Assembly (NCBI RefSeq): GCF_017643905.1
Contig: NZ_JAEPMO010000034.1
Span: 1 to 32,484 of the forward strand
Length of the DNA: 32,484 nucleotides
DNA from: Marivita sp.
GTDB lineage: Bacteria > Pseudomonadota > Alphaproteobacteria > Rhodobacterales > Rhodobacteraceae
Reading direction: 5' to 3'
Shown piece by piece: positions 26,523 to 32,484 of the stretch. The notes beneath the pieces were generated by a model. The model was not told the DNA's origin. It was given only the letters and a program-made list of their open reading frames with translations, and did not search any database. Within the stretch, counting starts at the first letter, position 1. The number at the start of each line of letters is the position of its first letter. The position numbers were made by a program, and so were the translations under genes.

Positions 26523-27386
26523 ATGCCCAAAGTCGCGTACCACCTCGTTCAGCCGGAAGCGCACACCTCGCGGGTGGTGTTTGCATCGCCGCATTCCGGG
26601 CGGGACTACAGCTGGACCTTCCTGCGATACACCGTTCTTGACGAAGTGACGATCCGGTCTTCGGAGGATGCGTTTGTCGATCGCCTGTTCGATTGTGCCC
26701 CGCAATTCGGCGCGCCTTTCATCAAGGCCGGTGCACCGCGTGCGTATATCGACCTCAACCGTTCTGCCGAAGAACTTGACCCCGCGCTGATCGAAGGGGT
26801 GCGTCGTCAGACCCACAACCCGCGCGTTGCCTCGGGTCTGGGAGTTGTGCCGCGCGTCGTGGCCAATGGTCGCCCGATCTATCAGGGCAAGCTGCCGCTG
26901 GCCGAGGCGGAACGCCGCATCGCGCAGTTCTGGCATCCCTATCACGACCAGTTGCGCAAGCTGATGCAGCAGGCCCATACCCGCTTTGGCGAGGCGATTC
27001 TTGTCGACTGCCATTCGATGCCGCGCGAGGCGTTGGACGGTGTCGCCAAATCCACGGCACGGCGACCGCAGATCGTGTTGGGTGACCGGTTTGGGGCCTC
27101 TGCCAGCCAAACGGTGGTGGACCAGATCGAAGCGGCGTTTACCGACGCAGGGCTGGTCGTCGCCCGCAATACACCTTTTGCCGGGGCCTATATCACACAG
27201 GCCTATGGCCGCCCCTCGCGCAACCAGCACGCCGTCCAGATCGAGATCGACCGGTCCATCTACATGGACGAGCGCACGATTCGGCCGAATGCGAATTTCC
27301 ACAACTTCCGCAAGCTTCTGCGCAGCGTCATCGCCGAGATCGCCGCCACGGGTCAGGCCAAGGACATGCCGCTCGCGGCGGAATAA
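26523..27386 (+). CDS. N-formylglutamate amidohydrolase
   Basis: The enzyme hydrolyses N-formyl-L-glutamate to formate and glutamate, the last step of one histidine-degradation route. The 287-residue protein shows the family's metal-site blocks: FASPHSGRDY near the start, IRSSEDAFVDRLF, RAYIDLNRS, ILVDCHSMP and the late ITQAYGRPSRNQHAVQIEIDR, read here across two motifs (GRP and QIEIDR). Its length and order fit the HutG-type family. It is monocistronic between tRNA-Val and the convergent lpxK. A HutC-like palindrome lies directly upstream. No other hut gene is in the window. Confidence 0.9.
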   Translation: MPKVAYHLVQPEAHTSRVVFASPHSGRDYSWTFLRYTVLDEVTIRSSEDAFVDRLFDCAPQFGAPFIKAGAPRAYIDLNRSAEELDPALIEGVRRQTHNPRVASGLGVVPRVVANGRPIYQGKLPLAEAERRIAQFWHPYHDQLRKLMQQAHTRFGEAILVDCHSMPREALDGVAKSTARRPQIVLGDRFGASASQTVVDQIEAAFTDAGLVVARNTPFAGAYITQAYGRPSRNQHAVQIEIDRSIYMDERTIRPNANFHNFRKLLRSVIAEIAATGQAKDMPLAAE

Positions 27387-27389
27387 GTC

Positions 27390-28385
27390 TCAGGCAAACA
27401 GCTTGCTCAGCGTGTCTTTCAGCACCGTGTTGTTGTCCGGAAGTACCAACCGGACCGGAACCGTGAGCACCTTCATCCGGTAGCTTTGTGGCAGGCGCAC
27501 CGCGTCTTTTTCTGTTGTCACCAATTGCGCGCGGGCGGTTTGTGCGTCTTTCTCCAGCCGTGCCAGAAGCGCGTTTGTCAGCGGCTGATGGTCGTCCAGT
27601 GCGCGGCTCTCGACCAATTCCACCCCAAGGTCGCGCAAGGTGCGGAAGAACTTTTCCGGATGGCCAATTCCGGCAAAGGCCAGACAGCGCAGTCCCTCCC
27701 AATCCATCCCGGTTTGCAGAGGTATCAAGTGCCCGGTCAGATGGGGCAGGGAGATCTGCGACTGCCACGTTCTGGCGAAACTCTGTTGGGCTTCGTCCGA
27801 CCCGATGGACAGCACCAGATCCGCGCGTGCCATCGCAGCCGCGACCGGTTCACGCAACGGACCTGCCGGAATGCAGCGTCCGTTGCCGAAACCCCGTGTG
27901 GCATCGACCACGATCAGCGACAGGTCCTTGGCAAGGCTGGGGTTCTGCAGCCCGTCATCCAGCAGGATCACCTCTGCTCCTGCGGCCTTGGCGGCCTGCG
28001 CACCAAGCGCCCGGTCCTTGGACACCCAGACGGTGCCGAAGGCCGCCACAAGCAGCGGCTCGTCGCCGACCTCCTCTGCCGTATGGCGGCGCGGATCGAC
28101 CTGCACAGGACCTTCCAGCGAGCCCCCGAAGCCGCGTGACACCACATGCGCGGTCTTGCCCATATCCGACAGCATCTGCATCAGCGCGATCACCGTTGGT
28201 GTCTTGCCCGTGCCGCCCGCGTTGACGTTGCCGACGCAGATCACGGGAATCCCGAGGCGCAGCGGCGTGCCGCGCTGCAACCGCCGCGCGGTCGCCGCTG
28301 CGTAAAGTGCACCCAGCGGTGCAAGAAGCCGGGGCCAGAGACCGGGGCGGTCGGGCGGCGCATCCCAGAACGCGGGAGGTTTCAT
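27390..28385 (-). CDS. lpxK: Tetraacyldisaccharide 4'-kinase LpxK
   Basis: LpxK phosphorylates the 4' position of the lipid A disaccharide at the inner membrane. The 331-residue protein has an N-terminal amphipathic/hydrophobic segment ([16 protein letters not shown]). The P-loop is [12 protein letters not shown], followed by [15 protein letters not shown] and DDGLQNPSL, all LpxK signatures, and [10 protein letters not shown] near the C-terminus. The ATG overlaps the stop of the waaA-like gene by 4 bases, so the DUF4170-waaA-lpxK group is an operon. It is convergent with the amidohydrolase, 3 bases apart. Confidence 0.95.
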   Translation of the reverse strand: MKPPAFWDAPPDRPGLWPRLLAPLGALYAAATARRLQRGTPLRLGIPVICVGNVNAGGTGKTPTVIALMQMLSDMGKTAHVVSRGFGGSLEGPVQVDPRRHTAEEVGDEPLLVAAFGTVWVSKDRALGAQAAKAAGAEVILLDDGLQNPSLAKDLSLIVVDATRGFGNGRCIPAGPLREPVAAAMARADLVLSIGSDEAQQSFARTWQSQISLPHLTGHLIPLQTGMDWEGLRCLAFAGIGHPEKFFRTLRDLGVELVESRALDDHQPLTNALLARLEKDAQTARAQLVTTEKDAVRLPQSYRMKVLTVPVRLVLPDNNTVLKDTLSKLFA

Positions 28386-29608
28386 CGAGCCCCCTCCAGC
28401 GCATCGAGCCATTCGTTGATCTGCACGAGGATCAGATCGGCTGTCTCGGCTCCGGCGGACACCACGTTCCAGCCCGCATGCGCCATCGCCGCCGCACGGT
28501 CCGGCGCGATCAGGTGCGACACGGCGGCGCTGAGCGATTCCATGTCCTTGACGATCCGAGCCGCGCCAGCGGCCACCAGCCGGGAATAGGAATCCAGATG
28601 ACGACCGACATTCGGGCCATACAGGATGGCGGAGCCCAGGGCCGCAGCCATCATCGGGGATTGCCCCCCCGTTTTGCCAGCAAGCGAACCGCCAAGAAAA
28701 CAAAGCGGTGCCAGCCGATACCAGAGACCCAGTTCACTGTCGTCGCCGGCAAGAAGAACCTGCGTGTTCTCATCCGGCATGTCGCCGTTCTCCCAGCGCG
28801 CGAGACGCAGACCGATCTCCTGGCAATGTTCGGCGATGAAAGTTTCGTCTTCGGGGTTCGCAGGCACCACGACCAACAACAGGCGGTGCGCCAGACGGGC
28901 TGCGCGGCGGTGCGCCCGCAGAACGGCATCCGCCTCGTCGCGCTGGATATAGGCACCCAGCCACACCGGTCGGCCCGCCAGAAGGGCGGTGAGTTCCTCG
29001 TGCAGACCGTCATGGCTCGACAGGGGAAAGACTTCCGGCTCAAGCGGGGAGGCGACCTCGATCCGGTCATCCGTCACCCCAAGCCGCCGCATCCGCATGG
29101 CGGCTTTCTTGTCCTGCGCGAGGATGCTGTGAAACAGGCTCAGCGTGCCCGCAGAGGCGTCGGGCAGAAACCGTTTTGATGGCTGCCGCCAAGGCGCATC
29201 GGCCGCGTCGCTCAACAGCAGATGTGCGCCCGACATCGCCGCCTCGTGGATCAGCGCGGGGCGCAGGCCGTTGCCCGCCCAGACAAGGATATTGGGCCGC
29301 CAATGGTCCAGAAACCGGTGGACATCACTCAGGGTTTCGGCAGGCGGCGGGCCAACACTATACCCTTCGATCGACAATCCTTCGGTCGGGATCGAGTCGC
29401 AGGTGAGCAACAGGGAAAAATCCTCGCGCTGCAACCGCAGGCGCTTGATGAGGGTCAGCAAGGTCTCAAGCCGTGTGCGCGTGTCGCTGTGCAGCCAGAG
29501 AACCGGTCCGGTCGGGCGCGCGGGCCAATGCGTGGCGTCAGCGGTCAGTCGGTCCGACCCCCGCGCCAGCGCCAGATAGGCGGTCAGACTGAACGGCCTG
29601 CGCGCCAA
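28382..29608 (-). CDS. WaaA-like (Kdo transferase family) glycosyltransferase, divergent
   Basis: The 408-residue protein has the two-domain layout of 3-deoxy-D-manno-octulosonate transferase. The C-terminal half is recognisable ([49 protein letters not shown] broken at [13 protein letters not shown]). The N-terminal half deviates. Where WaaA has WIHAVSVGE with the catalytic Glu, this protein reads [13 protein letters not shown] (from about 36). Where WaaA has ETELWPN, it reads [14 protein letters not shown] (109-122). Rhodobacterales genomes, as I recall, carry such a divergent copy beside lpxK. It may be the working Kdo transferase, a related glycosyltransferase or an inactive paralogue. 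Confidence 0.8.
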   Translation of the reverse strand: MARRPFSLTAYLALARGSDRLTADATHWPARPTGPVLWLHSDTRTRLETLLTLIKRLRLQREDFSLLLTCDSIPTEGLSIEGYSVGPPPAETLSDVHRFLDHWRPNILVWAGNGLRPALIHEAAMSGAHLLLSDAADAPWRQPSKRFLPDASAGTLSLFHSILAQDKKAAMRMRRLGVTDDRIEVASPLEPEVFPLSSHDGLHEELTALLAGRPVWLGAYIQRDEADAVLRAHRRAARLAHRLLLVVVPANPEDETFIAEHCQEIGLRLARWENGDMPDENTQVLLAGDDSELGLWYRLAPLCFLGGSLAGKTGGQSPMMAAALGSAILYGPNVGRHLDSYSRLVAAGAARIVKDMESLSAAVSHLIAPDRAAAMAHAGWNVVSAGAETADLILVQINEWLDALEGAR

Positions 29609-29612
29609 ATGG

Positions 29613-29849
29613 TCAGTCCTGTGCCTCGGGCGCTTGTGTGCTGGCGTCCATCAACTGCTGCAGATCCCCAAGGAAATAGCGCATATGTGCATTGTCCACG
29701 GTGCGCTGCGCTTCGGTTTTCCAGGCGTCGTAGGCTGATTTGCGATCAGCGAAAATCCCGACGATATGGATGGCCTTCGGGTCTTTGAACACGTTTTCCG
29801 ACGGTGTCACCAGTTCTCCGCCAAAGACGATGTGCAGATGCTGGGCCAT
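29613..29849 (-). CDS. DUF4170 protein
   Basis: This is a 78-residue protein starting MAQHLHIVFGGELV, with KAIHIVGIFADRKSAYDAWK and MRYFLGDLQQLMD. It matches the small DUF4170 family, which is usually found in front of waaA/lpxK in alphaproteobacteria; no function is established. It is soluble, with no signal or membrane segment. A aaggaagga lies before the ATG, and the stop is 4 bases from the waaA-like start, so it is the first gene of that operon. Confidence 0.85.
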   Translation of the reverse strand: MAQHLHIVFGGELVTPSENVFKDPKAIHIVGIFADRKSAYDAWKTEAQRTVDNAHMRYFLGDLQQLMDASTQAPEAQD

Positions 29850-29912
29850 GCGGTGTTCCTTCCTTGCTGCGGTGCGGCCAACGTAAGAAGCTGGAGATGA
29901 GGGTCAAGGTGA

Positions 29913-30533
29913 TTAGGGCAAACGCTGCGCGATCAGGCCTTTGATGGCGCGGGCATGCTCGGCGGTTGCGCCACAGACATCCTCGGTCAGGGCTTTGGCG
30001 CGGTCGATGAGCGCGTCAGGCTCTGTGATCTCGTCAATGAGGCCCCATGTCAGCGCATCCTCGATCGGGATCTTCTGTCCGGCCATCAGGATCATCTTGG
30101 CGCGCGAGGGTCCGACAAGGGCCGACAGGCGCGCCGGGTCGGACGGTTGCGGCAGAAAACCCAGCTTCATCACCGGGTAGAACACCTTGGTCCCCGGCAC
30201 GGCGATCCGCAGGTCGCAGGCCAGAACCATGCCCATCGCACCCCCGGCAACCGTGCCGTTCAGCGCCGCAATGGTCAGGCCCGGATGGCGCGCGATGGCC
30301 CCCGACAGTCTTTCCCAAAGCGGGCTCAGCGCCAGACCCGCCTTGGCCGCCTCTAGATCGGCACCGGCAGAGAAAACCTTGCCAACACCGGTCAGAATGA
30401 CCGCCCGCGCGCTGCGGGCCTCTTCGACGCCGACGCACAGCGCCTCCAGCATCTCGCCGGTCAGCGAATTGGCCTTGTCCGGGCGGTTGATCGTCAGCAC
30501 GCAAAGCGTGCCGTCATTCTGGACCTCGATCAT
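29913..30533 (-). CDS. Enoyl-CoA hydratase/isomerase (crotonase) family protein
   Basis: This 206-residue protein has the crotonase fold that binds acyl-CoA. The oxyanion-hole segments are VFSAGADLEAAKAG (53-66) and LNGTVAGGAMGMVLACD (91-107). At the two positions where enoyl-CoA hydratases carry catalytic glutamates, it has Gly101 and Val121 (in FYPVMKLGF) by my alignment, so hydration is unlikely. It is also shorter than the usual 250-260 residues, ending soon after the core. The ATG overlaps the stop of the SDR gene in an ATGA. The pair may act on one CoA substrate, which is not identified. Confidence 0.82.
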   Translation of the reverse strand: MIEVQNDGTLCVLTINRPDKANSLTGEMLEALCVGVEEARSARAVILTGVGKVFSAGADLEAAKAGLALSPLWERLSGAIARHPGLTIAALNGTVAGGAMGMVLACDLRIAVPGTKVFYPVMKLGFLPQPSDPARLSALVGPSRAKMILMAGQKIPIEDALTWGLIDEITEPDALIDRAKALTEDVCGATAEHARAIKGLIAQRLP

Positions 30534-31282
30534 ACCAATCCCACCTTCTTGCGGATGTCCTTGTCCCGGAGCGAGATTTCCTCGCCCAGATAGACATCCG
30601 CCTCGGAGCTGCACATCCACAATAGCGCCTTGGCGGGCCAGTCCGCCGGGATGTGCACAGACCAATCCAGCTGGCTCACCGGGTTGATCCCGCTTGCCTT
30701 GATCTCGCGCTGCATCTGGGTGGCGACGGTGCCCGGCGACAGACCTATGGCGCGGATGCCCTTGTCGGCCATTTCCTTGTGCAGGCTGCGCGTCAGCATC
30801 GCCGCGCCGGCCTTGGAGGCGCAATAGTGCGACCATGCCTCAATCGGGTTATGCGCAGCGCCTGAACTGACCGTCAGGACCGTCCCGCCACCTGCAGCCT
30901 CCATCACCGGAAGGGCGGCCCGCATCCCGTGGAACACGCCTTTGAGGTTGATGTCGATCACCTGTCCCCAAGCTTCGGGATCCGCTTCGTCCATCCGGGC
31001 AATGGGTTCGATCACACCGGCATTGTTGATCAGGATGTCCAGCCCGCCAAACGCGGTGACGCAGTTTTCGACCGCCTGCGCCACTTCCCAGTAGCGGCTG
31101 ATGTCGCAGGGAATGGCCACGGCCTTTTGTCCGATTTCACCGGCGAGATCGGCGATGCTGTCGGCGGATCGTGCAACCAGCGCGACATTCGCGCCCGCTT
31201 CGGCGAAAACCCGCGCAGCTTCGGCCCCGATGCCACGGCTGGCTCCGGTGATAAGAACTGTGCGTCCAGTTAGATCGGTCAT
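30530..31282 (-). CDS. Short-chain dehydrogenase/reductase (SDR)
   Basis: This classical SDR has 250 residues. The cofactor site is TGASRGIG (about 13-20), then NNAG and the catalytic Ser region VSSGAAHNP, with Tyr and Lys in YCASKAG. The second strand ends VALVARSAD, where the Arg rather than an Asp hints at NADP(H). The substrate is unknown. It is the first gene of a two-gene operon with the crotonase-like gene. The 125-base divergent interval to the DUF2125 gene holds its promoter. Confidence 0.92.
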   Translation of the reverse strand: MTDLTGRTVLITGASRGIGAEAARVFAEAGANVALVARSADSIADLAGEIGQKAVAIPCDISRYWEVAQAVENCVTAFGGLDILINNAGVIEPIARMDEADPEAWGQVIDINLKGVFHGMRAALPVMEAAGGGTVLTVSSGAAHNPIEAWSHYCASKAGAAMLTRSLHKEMADKGIRAIGLSPGTVATQMQREIKASGINPVSQLDWSVHIPADWPAKALLWMCSSEADVYLGEEISLRDKDIRKKVGLV

Positions 31283-31316
31283 GCGATGGCCTCCGTTACC
31301 CGTTCACAGCAGTGCT

Positions 31317-31373
31317 ACTTCGGACGTGACGCGGGGTCCACCCACTTGACCCTTTCAATCAGGAGTCCGAAGT
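31317..31373. promoter_or_regulatory. Inverted repeat in the SDR/DUF2125 divergent interval
   Basis: acttcggac (31317-31325) is exactly complementary to gtccgaagt (31365-31373), 39 bases apart, between two divergent genes. It could be two half-sites of a DNA-looping operator or a long-range RNA stem. No regulator gene is adjacent. Confidence 0.35.
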
Positions 31374-31407
31374 TGGAGGCGGGAATTTGATTTTTTAGGA
31401 TATCACC

Positions 31408-32358
31408 ATGCGCCGTATTGCTCGTTTTTCATCTTGCTCAATGCTGGCCCTTGCCGTTTCCGGCGGGCCCGGCTTTGCCGAAGTCACTGCACCACAAGTG
31501 TGGAACGGTCTCGAAGCCGCCCTGCAGGGGTTTGGCTATTCGGTCACGGCCACGGAAACGCCGACGGGCGACGGGCTGGATGTGACGGATGTCGTGATGC
31601 GCTTCGATGCGCCGGAAGATAATGCGACCGTCGAAATCAGCATCGAGTCCATTGATTTCGTCGAAAACGGCGATGGCACTGTCTCTATGACCTTTCCGGC
31701 GTCCATGCCGATTTCGATCGATGCCGCCCCCGAGGGCGAAGAGGCGGTCATGATGGTGTTGGATTACGGCAACGAGGGTCTTGAACTTCTGGTGTCGGGC
31801 GAGCCTGGAAACATGACCTACACCTACAGCGCGGCGCAGCTGTCCTTGTCGCTGACCGAGTTCGAGATCGACGGCACGCCGGTGCCGCGCGAGGAGGCGC
31901 GATTCGACTTCATCCTGGATGACGTTGGGGGCAGCACCGTTGCGGTCACGACCAGCGGTACGGACCTGACCCAAAATGTTCAGGCCGCCGCGGCCCGCTA
32001 CGATTTTGCCTTCAACGATCCGGAAAGTGACGATGCGGCGCTGGTGTCGGGGTCGATGGACGGACTCTTCGTATCCAGCGCGACGGTTCTGCCGGAAGGC
32101 TTTGATCCGAACGATCCGCAATCCCTGGCGGCAGGCGGCTTCTCGGCCGAAGGGTCCATGGGATACACGGGTGGTGAAATGCAATTTGCTGCGACCGAAG
32201 AGGCCGGCACCACATCAGGGACCACACGCACCGGGTCGGTGAGGGTGGACTTCGCGATGGATTCGTCGCGTCTGCGTTATGATGTACGGGCCACGGAACA
32301 GGCCTTCAGCCTGTCCGGACCGGAACTTCCGTTGCCGGTCGATGTGAGCATGAATTGA
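31408..32358 (+). pseudogene. DUF2125 protein, apparently truncated at its 3' end
   Basis: The product has a signal peptide (about 1-24, ending GFA) and then matches the N-terminal and middle part of Roseobacter DUF2125 proteins: VWNGLEAALQGFGYSVTATETP, cut here at the ETPTGDGLDV loop, DNGDGTVSM-like ENGDGTVSMTFP, and [10 protein letters not shown] followed by [15 protein letters not shown]. From memory, full-length members have about 500 residues and continue well beyond the GPELPLPV-like segment; this frame stops after 316. The stop coincides with a sharp fall from about 65% to about 33% G+C. An insertion or recombination break is the simplest explanation; a natural short variant is possible. 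The family's function is unknown; the protein should be periplasmic. Confidence 0.65.
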
Positions 32359-32483
32359 GCTATTAAATATTTTCCTCTTCTATCCCATTTATAAATAAGT
32401 GAGTTCCGCAGTCCTTGAATGAATTCTTCTTTGTTTGTTGGAAACGCAACTGTTGAATCCCTACAGACTTCTACTTTTTTAAT
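32277..32483 (-). CDS. 3' part of an AT-rich open frame entering from the right edge
   Basis: On the minus strand a frame is open from the window edge to a TAA at 32277-32279 (68 codons). Residues from the AT-rich part read [20 protein letters not shown] and continue with a balanced, protein-like composition ([13 protein letters not shown]). The other five frames have stops within this stretch. The last 24 or so codons are antisense to the DUF2125 gene, so the natural C-terminus may have been lost at the junction. I do not recognise the family. It is short, and chance openness cannot be excluded. Confidence 0.35.
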   Translation of the reverse strand: MKKVEVCRDSTVAFPTNKEEFIQGLRNSLIYKWDRRGKYLIAQFMLTSTGNGSSGPDRLKACSVARTS

Positions 32484-32484
32484 A

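Overview
The window reads as a chromosomal segment of an alphaproteobacterium of the Rhodobacterales, most likely the Roseobacter group. The grounds are high G+C, GC-rich third codon positions, the gene order leuS-lptE-holA, a DUF4170-(waaA-like)-lpxK lipid A block, Aer-type PAS sensors, DUF2125 and DUF4389 proteins and a single-cysteine L36. I cannot assign genus or species from the sequence alone.

Layout. 1-4518 (+): the 3' part of leuS, then lptE and holA in overlapping reading frames, then a glutathione S-transferase. 4521-4613: a striking array of four 20-bp palindromes at an exact 24-bp period. 4745-8865 (+): a molybdenum/tungsten formate dehydrogenase alpha subunit without its diaphorase partners, then a zinc amidohydrolase of the carbamoylase/allantoate family. 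8876-14158 (mostly -): an Aer-like PAS protein, a 53-residue membrane peptide (+), a GNAT acetyltransferase, an OmpR-type response regulator, a PAS hybrid histidine kinase and a 2-hydroxychromene-2-carboxylate isomerase-like protein. 14365-23276 (+): one long catabolic/transport operon holding a FadD-type acyl-CoA synthetase, livG, livH, a 79-residue membrane protein, livM, a periplasmic binding protein, livF and a PaaK-like adenylating enzyme. 23376-26377: a secreted pseudo-caspase with peptidoglycan-binding modules, a DUF4389 membrane protein, a GFA-family zinc protein, rpmJ and tRNA-Val(GAC). 26523-31282: N-formylglutamate amidohydrolase (+), then lpxK, a waaA-like gene and a DUF4170 gene (all -), then a crotonase and an SDR (both -). 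31408-32484: a DUF2125 gene that stops early at an abrupt drop to about 33% G+C, where a different open frame enters from the right edge on the minus strand.

How the genes work together. The 14.4-23.3 kb operon looks like a complete uptake-and-activation unit: the binding protein captures a carboxylate, LivHM/LivGF import it, and one or both adenylate-forming enzymes charge it to CoA. The substrate is unknown. The HCCA-isomerase-like gene divergent from the operon hints at an aromatic acid, but that is inference. The lpxK block serves outer-membrane lipid A assembly, as lptE does at the other end.

No stretch longer than about 230 bases lacks a gene or RNA. No CRISPR array, rRNA or transposase gene is visible. 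The best candidates for new biology are the palindrome array, the operon with its two ligases and embedded small membrane protein, the pseudo-caspase, the WaaA-like protein lacking the usual catalytic motif, and the truncated DUF2125 gene at a possible island boundary.
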